From Candidatus Poribacteria bacterium (GTDB lineage: Bacteria > Poribacteria > WGA-4E > WGA-3G), in assembly GCA_003635195.1 (NCBI GenBank), contig PYIY01000074.1, positions 1 through 64,000 of the forward strand: a stretch of 64,000 nt of DNA. The letters are read 5' to 3'. The translations under genes and the position numbers were made by a program. A model generated the notes under the pieces. It was not told the DNA's origin. It saw only the letters and a list, made by a program, of their open reading frames with translations, and ran no database searches. Below are positions 54,958 to 63,031 of the stretch, in pieces (position 1 is the stretch's first letter; each line of letters starts with the position of its first letter).

Positions 54958-55027
54958 CCAGTAGCCAGTTAAGAGGTTTTCGGTTAATAGAACATATCTT
55001 CTCTGGTGACTGGAAACTGGAAACTTC
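54939..55027. repeat. Intergenic repeat, family B, overlapping a gene end
   Basis: GATCAGTAACCAGTGATCAG, TAACCAGTAGCCAGTTAAGA and closing GGTGACTGGAAACTGGAAAC. It begins within the last six codons of the oxidoreductase gene and supplies its stop codon. Confidence 0.75.
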
Positions 55028-55056
55028 TCTGCGATGGATATTATAATCATTAAATA

Positions 55057-55911
55057 ATGCAAAAGCAACACCTATTGACAGGACATACCCGTATCGTCGG
55101 CGTTATTGGTGACCCCGTTGAACACAGCAGGTCGCCTCAGATGCATAATGCTGCCTTTGCCAAAGCGGGGCTTGATTATGTATATGTCCCTTTTCATGTC
55201 CGCCCCAATGATTTGGCAGACGCAATCGCAGGGTTTAAGGCAATCAACGTTGTTGGCATTAACGTAACACTTCCGCATAAACAGGCAGTCATCTCACACC
55301 TTACATCGATTTCGCGCGAGGCAGAACTCATTGGAGCAGTGAACACCCTCACTTTTACAGATAAAGGAATACACGGCGATAATACAGATGCCCCAGGTGT
55401 TTTGAGAGCCTTAGAGGAAAAGGGAAACATGTCTGTACCGATAGGTGAAAATGTTGTCGTTTTAGGTGCAGGAGGTGCCGCGAGGGCAGTGGTTGTCGCG
55501 TTGGCACTCGCGGGTGTGGCTTCGATTACAATCACCAACCGTACGGTGGAGAAAGCTGTTTCGTTAGCTGAGGAGATGCGTCAAAAAACGGGTATTTCCA
55601 TGCGGGGATTGGGGCTTGAAGATGCTCGATTGCCTGCTGCTGTTCGTCAGAGCATGCTCCTCATCAATACTGCAACGGTGAGCATGGATGCGACCCATCC
55701 TCTGTTAATTTCTGCCGATTGGCTGCAACCGAATACTATCGTTTACGATATCGTGTATACGCCTCCGGTGACACCACTCATGCAAGCCGCTGCTGCGCGC
55801 GGCTGCGAAACTCTCGGTGGCATCGGTATGTTAGTACATCAGGGGGCTATCGCTTTTGAAACGTGGACGGGTATTGCACCGTGTACGGAGACAATGCATC
55901 AGGCCCTATAA
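55057..55911 (+). CDS. aroE: Shikimate dehydrogenase (NADP+)
   Basis: 284 residues, normal length. Reduces 3-dehydroshikimate in aromatic amino-acid synthesis. Shikimate-binding VEHSRSPQMHNAAF (SRSP at 24-27), catalytic Lys75 in INVTLPHK, GAVNTL and HGDNTDAPG with the catalytic Asp, the NADP-binding VLGAGGAARAVV (about 135-146) with NRT at the end of the next strand, and closing IGMLVHQGAIAFETWTG. No good ribosome site is seen because the gene follows a repeat array. Confidence 0.96.
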   Translation: MQKQHLLTGHTRIVGVIGDPVEHSRSPQMHNAAFAKAGLDYVYVPFHVRPNDLADAIAGFKAINVVGINVTLPHKQAVISHLTSISREAELIGAVNTLTFTDKGIHGDNTDAPGVLRALEEKGNMSVPIGENVVVLGAGGAARAVVVALALAGVASITITNRTVEKAVSLAEEMRQKTGISMRGLGLEDARLPAAVRQSMLLINTATVSMDATHPLLISADWLQPNTIVYDIVYTPPVTPLMQAAAARGCETLGGIGMLVHQGAIAFETWTGIAPCTETMHQAL

Positions 55912-55948
55912 GCCTTAAAAAAATACGAAAGGGGTCAATAACGATATA

Positions 55949-56284
55949 ATGGAACAGCAAGACCAAGATCTTAATAAACCGATTCGATTTGTTATACTCG
56001 GAACACCTTATACGATCAAACCGACTGAGGAATTAACCTCGGAAGCCATCGGTGAACTTGTTGACTATGTCAAAAGTTTAGTCGAATCCTATCTGAGGAG
56101 GGGCTTTGATGAAGCAAGGGTTCCGTTGCTCGTCGCGTTCCACATCGCTGATGAAAAGCGTCGTCTTCAAGAAGAGTATGAATTGCCATTACACCGGATA
56201 GTAGAACGACTGCAATTTGCGATTGAAGAGGAAACAGAACCTGGAGAGGTTTCCCTCACTACAGAAGAGCATACTTCCGATTAA
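55949..56284 (+). CDS. ZapA-like cell division protein
   Basis: 111 residues. N-terminal IRFVILGTPYTIKPTEELTSEAIGELVDYVKSLVESY and then RVPLLVAFHIADEKRRLQEEY, the ZapA pattern of a short beta-hairpin followed by helix and the AxLxALNIADE-like segment (here VAFHIADE). A C-terminal coiled coil (ELPLHRIVERLQFAIEEE) and acidic tail follow. ZapA bundles FtsZ filaments at midcell. It lies 37 bases after aroE on the same strand. The match rests on pattern only. Confidence 0.65.
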   Translation: MEQQDQDLNKPIRFVILGTPYTIKPTEELTSEAIGELVDYVKSLVESYLRRGFDEARVPLLVAFHIADEKRRLQEEYELPLHRIVERLQFAIEEETEPGEVSLTTEEHTSD

Positions 56285-56334
56285 GGCGATTGTGGATCAC
56301 TGAACTTCAGTTAATTCAGTATCGGTTTTGCTAC

Positions 56335-57687
56335 CTAACGGAGCAACAGCAACGCGAGGATACCAAATATCGGAAGTAGGGCAGTTAAGATTTTGACTTC
56401 AAGTAGATAGCTTTTATAACGTTGAATGGCGGAACTCTGTTCTACCCACTGGTTGATAAAATCAATGCGCCGGTGGATAGACGGATGTGTGTTGAACATT
56501 TCAAAGAACCGTCGAATTGATTTTGGCACCGAATTCAGCACGGCAAGTTTCATCAAGGCATTTTTGAATGCTTCTGGTTTCCCTGTGAGCGCAGCCGCAT
56601 ATAGGTCGGCTTGATGTTCACAGCGTCTTGATAAATACCGGAAGATGAACACGAAGTAGACGATTAGAAAAACTAACGAACATAACGTTGGCAAGATTTG
56701 TGATTCTCCGAAATGTGCCACCAACGGTTCTTCAACAAGCACAAAGAAAAACAGATAACTCAATAGATAAAAGATCGAAAACAGCATATACGTCGGAATG
56801 TGTCTATAGCGGATATGTCCAAGTTCGTGGGCAACAACGGTTTCGATCTCTTCATCTGTAAAGTACTCAAGGAGTGCGTCCGTGAGAAAAATTCGGCGGT
56901 TCCACGGAAAAGCACCCGCGACTGCTGCATTCGCTATTAACAGTGAACCGGTCTGCCAGACTACAATATCCCGATATTTTATGCCACTCTGTTTCGTCAA
57001 CAAATCTAATTTTCCCTTCAACGTTGAACCTACCGCCAGTGGTTCGGTTTTCCATAGAAACTGCATGAATAGCGGGGCAAGGATATAAGCGGACGCAATC
57101 ACCGGTAGAATCAACCCGATTAGCACATAAGGGTGCTCTAAAATGAATAGCTGCACTGAATATGGGAGCCAGTACACAGCATCTATTGTGGCGAGATAAG
57201 CTAACATCGGTAGCAAGGGAAAAAGCAGAAACTTGAATTGAAGTGTGACGACCTCTCGGTAGTGCCCTGGTTGGAGTCGATTCGCTTGATAGAATGCAAG
57301 TCGGATACAGATAAGTCCGATCAGAAGTGGAAGTAACGCGAATATTTGGCGTAGGTTCTTCATGGGAAAGAAGGCAAGGTGTTTATCGATCAAGGCGGGC
57401 AAATTCAGTAGATATAAATTACACAGATACGCTGCTAAACTAATACACTCAAAAACGATCATAAAGCGTCGCAGGCGATAGAGTTTCGGTAGGTTCTCCT
57501 CTTTGTCCGCCGGAAAGGTTCGCGCGACGTACGATGTCACGAAACACGTAATGAGCACAGGGAGACCTGTCAGGACAATTGTCCAAAGTACCACCTGCAT
57601 ATCGCTGATGTTTACGTTTGTTTGTGGCGGTTCAAAGTAGAAAAGAAAGAGTAGCCCTGCGATGAGGATAATGCTTATCTGTCCCAT
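56335..57687 (-). CDS. M48 family membrane metallopeptidase
   Basis: 450 residues. Ste24/HtpX-like zinc protease with HELGH at 287-291 (VVAHELGHIRYRHIPTY) and the third zinc ligand E357 in SRRCEHQADLYAAALTGKPEAF, then NTHPSIHRRIDFI. Several membrane helices: about 5-19, 32-54, 74-92, 115-133, 152-170, 186-205, 300-320 and 335-352, plus one at the end (ILTALLPIFGILALLLL). Such enzymes degrade or process membrane proteins. It lies alone, convergent to the zapA-like gene. Confidence 0.92.
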   Translation of the reverse strand: MGQISIILIAGLLFLFYFEPPQTNVNISDMQVVLWTIVLTGLPVLITCFVTSYVARTFPADKEENLPKLYRLRRFMIVFECISLAAYLCNLYLLNLPALIDKHLAFFPMKNLRQIFALLPLLIGLICIRLAFYQANRLQPGHYREVVTLQFKFLLFPLLPMLAYLATIDAVYWLPYSVQLFILEHPYVLIGLILPVIASAYILAPLFMQFLWKTEPLAVGSTLKGKLDLLTKQSGIKYRDIVVWQTGSLLIANAAVAGAFPWNRRIFLTDALLEYFTDEEIETVVAHELGHIRYRHIPTYMLFSIFYLLSYLFFFVLVEEPLVAHFGESQILPTLCSLVFLIVYFVFIFRYLSRRCEHQADLYAAALTGKPEAFKNALMKLAVLNSVPKSIRRFFEMFNTHPSIHRRIDFINQWVEQSSAIQRYKSYLLEVKILTALLPIFGILALLLLR

Positions 57688-57845
57688 GCTGTTAGCGGTC
57701 CTTGGTTTATCATTATATTGGCATCGCCTTTCTATCAGTGTCGGTTTCAGGCATCGCGGTTACGCAATTCTATCTTATCTTGCATCAAAAATCAAGGATG
57801 TTTTAACATCTAATCCTATTGTTCTGGCAGGGTAGAAAAAAACTT

Positions 57846-57875
57846 TTGACTTTTTTTGACGAAAAGTGATATAAT
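57846..57875 (+). promoter_or_regulatory. Sigma70-type promoter of the OmpA-like lipoprotein gene
   Basis: TTGACT (57846-57851), 18 bases, TATAAT (57870-57875). The ATG is about 260 bases downstream, giving a long leader that holds no other gene. Confidence 0.7.
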
Positions 57876-58072
57876 TTATATTACAAGCACCTGTGCGAAT
57901 AAATCGTTTGCAGGTTTCCCGTATCTTGCAAGTTCGCGATGCAGTTTTGGGCATTGAAAACCGTTGTTTGTGCGCGGGTAAAGCAATTATTCCGTTTGCA
58001 TATATCCGCTCAAAACGGGATTTGAGAAGAATTCCGAGGAAAATAGAGTCTATTATTTTGGCGTAACTGTAA

Positions 58073-58116
58073 AACCAACGCTTTTAATGTTGGTTTGCAA
58101 GTAACGCTCAAAATTG
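58073..58116 (+). promoter_or_regulatory. Leader hairpin and GGTTTGCAAGTAAC motif
   Basis: AACCAAC (58073-58079) and GTTGGTT (58089-58095) form a perfect 7-bp stem; the 3' arm runs into GGTTTGCAAGTAACGCTCAA. The same motif is duplicated before the YtxH gene at 18595-18661. Its position, 23 bases before the lipoprotein start, suggests an RNA-level or operator role. Confidence 0.45.
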
Positions 58117-58138
58117 TCGTAAAAATTAGGAGGAACCC

Positions 58139-59011
58139 ATGCTAAGTAGAACCGCTTTCACAATTATCGCTCTTCTGGGAGTGGCGCTTGTTGTTAGTAG
58201 CTGCGCCAAGTTAGACCAAGAAGAGTTTGAAATGTGGAAGAATGAACATGTCACAAAGATGGAACAGGCCAATTCTGACATGTCAAGCAAAATCACGATG
58301 TTAGAAGGCAAAGTCGATCAGCAGAGTAAAGACACAACAGAGGCAATCACCAAAGGAAAAGAAGAAGCCATTGCCGCTTCTCAACAGGGTGATGCCGACA
58401 CAATTGCTGCTGCAGACCAAAAAGCCAAAGAAAATGATGCACAACTCCGCGCCGACCTAACGAAGGCTATTGACATGCAAGGGAAAGAGGCGATGGACGC
58501 TGTGAAAAGCGTAGAGGCCAAAGTGGATAAACAGAGCATGGCACATGAGGCGTCCGACAAAGCACAAGATGCGGCGATAAAACAGCTGCAATCCGATGTG
58601 ATGGCTTTGAAGGGGCAGGTCAATATGGTTGCAACGGAAGCAACCAAAAAACCGATGCTCGTGGTTACTGCCAATTTCGGCAGTGGACAGACCGGTTTAT
58701 CCAGCAAAGCGAAAGGGATGCTTGACGGTGTCATCGATCAACTCATGGCATCAGATGCAAAGATTATGGTGGTTGGCCATGCCGATGGCACGCCGGTCCT
58801 GCGTGGAAGTTATAGAAGCAACTGGGACCTCTCACAAGCACGCGCCAACTCGGCAGCAAAATACTTGAAATCCAAAGGAATTGATGCCGCCAGAATAGAG
58901 GCAGTTGGCATGGCACATACCAAACCTATCGCCCCGCAAAACACTGCCGCAGGCAGAACTATGAATCGCAGGGTTGAAGTCATTCTGCTCCCCGCTGGCG
59001 CAATGATGTAG
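58139..59011 (+). CDS. OmpA-family (Pal-like) lipoprotein with coiled coil
   Basis: 290 residues; AGGAGGAA before the ATG. Signal peptide with lipobox VVSSC, acylated Cys22. Residues about 25-165 are helical and very rich in Lys, Glu, Ala and Gln (EGKVDQQSKDTTEAITKGKE, VEAKVDKQSMAHEASDKAQ), a coiled coil reminiscent of Lpp. The C-terminal OmpA domain (about 170-285) has VVGHADGTP, NWDLSQARANSAAKYLKSKGID, VGMAHTKPIAPQNTAAGRTMNRRVEV, which binds peptidoglycan. It tethers the outer membrane to the wall. It has its own promoter and a long leader. Confidence 0.93.
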   Translation: MLSRTAFTIIALLGVALVVSSCAKLDQEEFEMWKNEHVTKMEQANSDMSSKITMLEGKVDQQSKDTTEAITKGKEEAIAASQQGDADTIAAADQKAKENDAQLRADLTKAIDMQGKEAMDAVKSVEAKVDKQSMAHEASDKAQDAAIKQLQSDVMALKGQVNMVATEATKKPMLVVTANFGSGQTGLSSKAKGMLDGVIDQLMASDAKIMVVGHADGTPVLRGSYRSNWDLSQARANSAAKYLKSKGIDAARIEAVGMAHTKPIAPQNTAAGRTMNRRVEVILLPAGAMM

Positions 59012-59030
59012 CCTAACTGTTTCATATCAA

Positions 59031-59056
59031 CGTAGGGGCGGGTCCCTTGCCCGCCC
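59031..59056. repeat. Intergenic repeat, family D
   Basis: CGTAGGGGCGGGTCCCTTGC then CCGCCC, hairpin-forming; inverted relative of the unit at 19131. Confidence 0.6.
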
Positions 59057-59109
59057 ATCGTTGTCATATTACTGTCCTACAGCACTCGTTGGATAAGGAC
59101 TATATTTTT

Positions 59110-59793
59110 ATGCGTCTGGTATTCGTATGTTTCATGTTGCTGCTCCTGATGCTCTGTCTAACACCCGCGGATGCTGTTGACACCCCACCTTTGCGCCCGT
59201 CACCCATCCGAGACTTCTTGGGAAAACATCTTGATTTCCCCTCATTTCAACTTTCTCTGTTTTCATACAAACCGGAGTTAGGCGGGTTGACTGATATTCT
59301 CCAGAGTGTCGGTGTATCAAACGTTCCGAGTGCACTGTTGCCTATGTTTTCGGTTGTGTTTGAACACACATCGGAGTTAGACTCACGTTTTGAGTTCGGC
59401 TATTGGCAGATGGAACTTGATATTCCGCCACCTACCTCGGCGAATCTTTCCACGACACTCATTCCGATTTCATATCAACTCATCTACCGTCCCGTTTTTC
59501 TGTCCGAATTTTTACCGATTTATTTCGGCGGTGGCATCGGGTTTTTGGGGGCGAGTTTTAGCGGCAGTGCAGTGAATCTGATTGAACAGCAAGGCATCAG
59601 TTTCGATGACAGTTCTTCGGGTCCAACTGGATATGTCCTCATCGGTGCAGAATTGCTGCAATGGGAATATAATCTCGCGCTCAACCTTGAGTTGAAACGG
59701 ATACTCAAAACAGTAGAAACAACAGGCACGATACCGCTCAACCTGATTTTAGATGGCACGGCAATCGGGTTAGGTGTAAAAATGGCATTTTAG
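59110..59793 (+). CDS. Hypothetical outer-membrane beta-barrel protein
   Basis: 227 residues from ATG 59110 (AAGGA 11 bases upstream); signal peptide MRLVFVCFMLLLLMLCLTPADA. The mature part has alternating hydrophobic strands (FELSLF, RFEFGYWQMELDIP, LIPISYQLIYRPV, LPIYFGGGIGFLGASFSG, YVLIGAELLQWEYNLALNLELKRIL, AIGLGVKMAF) and ends in Phe, as outer-membrane barrels do. About eight strands could form. Follows the lipoprotein gene by about 100 bases, same strand. Function unknown. Confidence 0.7.
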   Translation: MRLVFVCFMLLLLMLCLTPADAVDTPPLRPSPIRDFLGKHLDFPSFQLSLFSYKPELGGLTDILQSVGVSNVPSALLPMFSVVFEHTSELDSRFEFGYWQMELDIPPPTSANLSTTLIPISYQLIYRPVFLSEFLPIYFGGGIGFLGASFSGSAVNLIEQQGISFDDSSSGPTGYVLIGAELLQWEYNLALNLELKRILKTVETTGTIPLNLILDGTAIGLGVKMAF

Positions 59794-59830
59794 TTTTCAG
59801 TTATCAGTTAAAGAGGTTTTTGATGCCTGA
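59794..59830. repeat. Intergenic repeat, family B, short copy
   Basis: TTTTCAGTTATCAGTTAAAG then AGGTTTTTGATG, directly after the barrel gene stop; core AAAGAGGTTTT as in the other family B copies. Confidence 0.55.
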
Positions 59831-59959
59831 TAAGCGGCTTGTTAACTGGCAACCACAAGAGGGATGCAAAATTACGGAAGGACATCTATTACCACACAAA
59901 AGGTAAGGTTTGCTAACTGCACCCAGCGAAGGATCGTGTAAGTCCTAAACCCCTGAAAT

Positions 59960-61348
59960 TTGAAATCTGGTAAGCGAATCCTCCTCTTTTTGATCTGTCT
60001 CGTAGTCGGTGGCATTATCGGCGGCCACTCAGACACGCCACTCCCACTCCTGAGTCTGCTGGTTGTAACGGGTGCCTTTGTTTTCCTCAGCATGGAATTC
60101 GCGGTCTATCTGTTGCTAATTGCGCTGCCATTTTCATTCCGTTACATTCTTCCAAGTCGCTTCGAAATTCAAACACCGACAGAACCGCTATTAGGTATGC
60201 TCGTTGCTGTTTATTGCGTAAAAAAAATAGTTGACCGGGCACTTCAGAAAGAGAAATCAGAAAATACCTTTCCGTTCTTGGTACCGCTTTGCGTCTATAT
60301 CTTCGTTACTTTCCTTTCAGCAATTAATACACCTGATCTTTTTGGTACATTCAAAGGCGCGCTGCGTGCGACAGTGTACATGCTGTTCAGTGTAGTCGTG
60401 CATGCTGTTATCCAAAATAGAGCCACCCTAAAACGACTGTTTATTGCTATCTTTCCTTCCGCCGCTATCGCTGTTATTTGGACAGTTATTGTCTTAATTT
60501 ATCACATCGACGCGTGGCAGTGGACGAGTGCCTATCGGAGCGCGCCGTTCACGAATTACTCCGTTTATGGTGCCTTCACTGCGCTTTTCTTTTTGGTTTG
60601 CCTCAGCCGCCTCCTGTTTGACAACAGCACTTATGATCGCGTGTTATGGACAACGTGGTTCGTCTGTTTCAGCGTGGGACTTTTGGTGTGCTTTTCGCGC
60701 GGGGTCTGGCTTTCCGTCATTGTCGCGGTCGGTTTCATGCTCCTGCAACTCGGCAGGGGCGTTACGCATAAAAAGATTCTGTTTGTCGGTGCTGCATGTC
60801 TCATTTTACTGATATGTCTGAATTTGCCGGGTGTCTATAACATTATTATTGAGCGGATTTCGTCAGCAGTGGATGTTAGTTATGCTTCAAACCGAGCGCG
60901 TCTGCTACGGTGGGGACAAGCATTCGTGATGTTCCTTGAAAATCCGATTTTGGGTAAAGGCTACGGCGCGTTTGCGATGCTTTATGAAGAAGATGTAGCA
61001 CTCGTCGGGAGTTACACGGCACAGTACCAACTCGGCGCACATAGCGAATACCTTCAAGTCATGGCGGAATTGGGGATCGTTGGGTTAGCTGTGTGGATAT
61101 GGTTGAATCTTGCCTTCTTACGTTACGGTTTTCGAGCACTCAAAACGATAGATGATAGTTTTTACCGCTCTGTCGTTATCGGATTAATGGCAGCAGAGAT
61201 TTCATTGATGGTGCATTTTACGGTGAATAATCTCTTGAACGGTGATGCTATTGGGGTCCCGTTTTGGGGCATTTATGGATTGTTACCGGCTGTGGTGCAG
61301 ATAGCCACCGGTGAAAAGGCTTCATTAGAAACCGAAGACAGTGTATAA
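59960..61348 (+). CDS. O-antigen ligase/polymerase family membrane protein
   Basis: 462 residues with about 11-12 membrane helices. The Wzy_C/O-antigen ligase pattern is clear: FSRGVWLSVIVAVGFMLLQ, WGQAFVMFLENPILGKGYGAFAML (GxGxGxF), and GAHSEYLQVMAELGIVGLAVWIWL with the catalytic His region. Such enzymes ligate or polymerise surface glycans in the periplasm. The only start upstream of the first helix is TTG 59960; its ribosome site is poor, so the start is uncertain. The LPS or exopolysaccharide partner genes are not in the window, only a sulfatase-like gene downstream. Confidence 0.85.
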   Translation: MKSGKRILLFLICLVVGGIIGGHSDTPLPLLSLLVVTGAFVFLSMEFAVYLLLIALPFSFRYILPSRFEIQTPTEPLLGMLVAVYCVKKIVDRALQKEKSENTFPFLVPLCVYIFVTFLSAINTPDLFGTFKGALRATVYMLFSVVVHAVIQNRATLKRLFIAIFPSAAIAVIWTVIVLIYHIDAWQWTSAYRSAPFTNYSVYGAFTALFFLVCLSRLLFDNSTYDRVLWTTWFVCFSVGLLVCFSRGVWLSVIVAVGFMLLQLGRGVTHKKILFVGAACLILLICLNLPGVYNIIIERISSAVDVSYASNRARLLRWGQAFVMFLENPILGKGYGAFAMLYEEDVALVGSYTAQYQLGAHSEYLQVMAELGIVGLAVWIWLNLAFLRYGFRALKTIDDSFYRSVVIGLMAAEISLMVHFTVNNLLNGDAIGVPFWGIYGLLPAVVQIATGEKASLETEDSV

Positions 61349-61353
61349 TAGGA

Positions 61354-61482
61354 TTAGCCATCAGCAATCAGCAGTCGGCAGCCAGCAAGAATAGCCATCG
61401 GTTTCCGTCAACTGTCAGCAAGACAAGAGGCGTTCTGTAACACTTGCGTCTTTGCTGAAAGCCGATAGCCGACAGCCATTTT
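61354..61482. repeat. Intergenic repeat, family A, two inverted arms
   Basis: Left arm AGCCATCAGCAATCAGCAGT then CGGCAGCCAGC, core CAAGAGGCG, right arm GCTGAAAGCCGATAGCCGAC then AGCCAT. It fills most of the gap before the sulfatase-like gene. Confidence 0.7.
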
Positions 61483-61517
61483 CTTCTTAGATTTGAAAAC
61501 AATATGGAGACATCAAT

Positions 61518-62876
61518 ATGAACATTATCCACATTATTTCAGATACATTTCGACGCGATAACCTCGCGATTTATGGCGGAAAAGGATATACACCATCCCT
61601 CAACGCTTTCGCGGAAAAATGTGTCGTTTTTGACAAAGCGTATGTGTGCAGTTATCCAACTGTGCCGATCCGAGGAGATTTGGTGACGGGGCAAGTCGGT
61701 ATTTGTCGGCGCGGATGGGAACCTCTCAAACGAGATGTACCGGTCATCGCGACGGATTTAACGAAGGCTGGCGTTGTCAGCATGATGATCGCAGATACGC
61801 CACACCATATCAACAACGGTTTCTTTTACAATCGCGGGTTCACCGGATGGAAGTGGATCCGCGGACAGGAAGGCGATTGCTTGGAGACACATCCTTACGA
61901 TTATGAATCGGAGGATTCATTGCGGTATCGCGAATATACGCGGACACATCCAAATAAATTACCCGCTGGTCTCGGAAATCATATTAGAAATACGGATTTC
62001 CGGCAGACGGAGGCGGATACTTTCGTGGCACAGACTGTGCAAACGGCTTGCGATTGGCTGGAACGGAACTATCAACACGAAAACTTCTACCTGATGGTGG
62101 ATACCTTCGATCCGCACGAGCCGTGGGATGCCCCAGAGTGGTACCTAAAGCGTTTCGATGCAAGCGATTATGACGGCCCCGAACCGATCTATCCGCCTTA
62201 CGGACCTAATCCGATGAATGAACGTGAGACGGAACGGCTCAACGCGCTCTATCGTGCAGAGGCATCACTGGTTGATAATTGGATCGGGCAGCTGCTGCGA
62301 AAAATCGACTACATGGGTTTGATGGAAAATACGATGGTAATCTTCATGGCGGATCACGGCTTTCTATTGGGTGAACACGGACTGCTCGCTAAAAATCTTA
62401 GCATGTATGAAGAGATTATCCATATCCCCCTGCTGGTTTATCATCCAGAGGCAACACCACGCCACACGGACGCGCTTGCCAGCATCGTCGATATCCCGCC
62501 TACTGTTATTGATGTGTTTGGTGCAGAACGCGGGGCACAAGTAGAAGGCAACAGCCTCCTGCCTGCCATCATGGGAGACACTGACACGGGACGCGAATAT
62601 GCGGTTACGCACGGTGCTTGGGTCGGTGGATGGAGTCCTGACGGTGGGAGTCCGCATGGGAATATTACTGACGGCACTTGGTCTCTGTTGTTAGAAAACC
62701 GAGGTGCCCCAAAGTCTTTGTTCCATTTGCCTTCCGATCCGGAGCAGATGCAGAATCGGTTTGAATCGGATACGGGAGAGGCGCGCCGACTCTACCAAGC
62801 GTTTTTGGACTTCTTGGCACAACACGGTGCCCCTGAAGCGATGGTTGCGCAGTTCCAAGATCGGTGGCCGGTTTAG
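61518..62876 (+). CDS. Sulfatase-like (alkaline phosphatase superfamily) hydrolase with Thr at the nucleophile site
   Basis: 452 residues, AUG in ATATGG-AGACATCAAT context. Starts MNIIHIISDTFRRDNLAIYGG (metal ligand D9) and has the second metal site MADHGFLLGEHG (D279, H280) with LLAKNLSMYEEIIHIPLLV. Where sulfatases have C/S-x-P-x-R, this reads T48-V-P-I-R52 followed by GDLVTG, so the residue that becomes formylglycine is Thr. The fold and metal ligands are kept, so it could be a phosphodiesterase-like or phosphonate hydrolase-like enzyme using Thr, or an inactive relative. No signal peptide, so cytosolic. Confidence 0.87.
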   Translation: MNIIHIISDTFRRDNLAIYGGKGYTPSLNAFAEKCVVFDKAYVCSYPTVPIRGDLVTGQVGICRRGWEPLKRDVPVIATDLTKAGVVSMMIADTPHHINNGFFYNRGFTGWKWIRGQEGDCLETHPYDYESEDSLRYREYTRTHPNKLPAGLGNHIRNTDFRQTEADTFVAQTVQTACDWLERNYQHENFYLMVDTFDPHEPWDAPEWYLKRFDASDYDGPEPIYPPYGPNPMNERETERLNALYRAEASLVDNWIGQLLRKIDYMGLMENTMVIFMADHGFLLGEHGLLAKNLSMYEEIIHIPLLVYHPEATPRHTDALASIVDIPPTVIDVFGAERGAQVEGNSLLPAIMGDTDTGREYAVTHGAWVGGWSPDGGSPHGNITDGTWSLLLENRGAPKSLFHLPSDPEQMQNRFESDTGEARRLYQAFLDFLAQHGAPEAMVAQFQDRWPV

Positions 62877-62920
62877 TTTTTATAGTGGCTCGTAGTCGCG
62901 CAATTCTGCGGCGTAATCGC

Positions 62921-62953
62921 CTGCCCCCTTGATAAGGGGGGATAAAGGGGGTT
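62921..62953. repeat. Intergenic repeat, family C
   Basis: CCCCCTTGATAAGGGGGGAT then AAAGGGGGTT, hairpin-forming; same type as 21109. Confidence 0.65.
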
Positions 62954-63031
62954 GCGACGTGCATTATTGCGCCTTGTGTCCGTCCTGATTCACTCTTTAT
63001 TCGCTGCCATGGGCTTCACTATAACAGTTCA

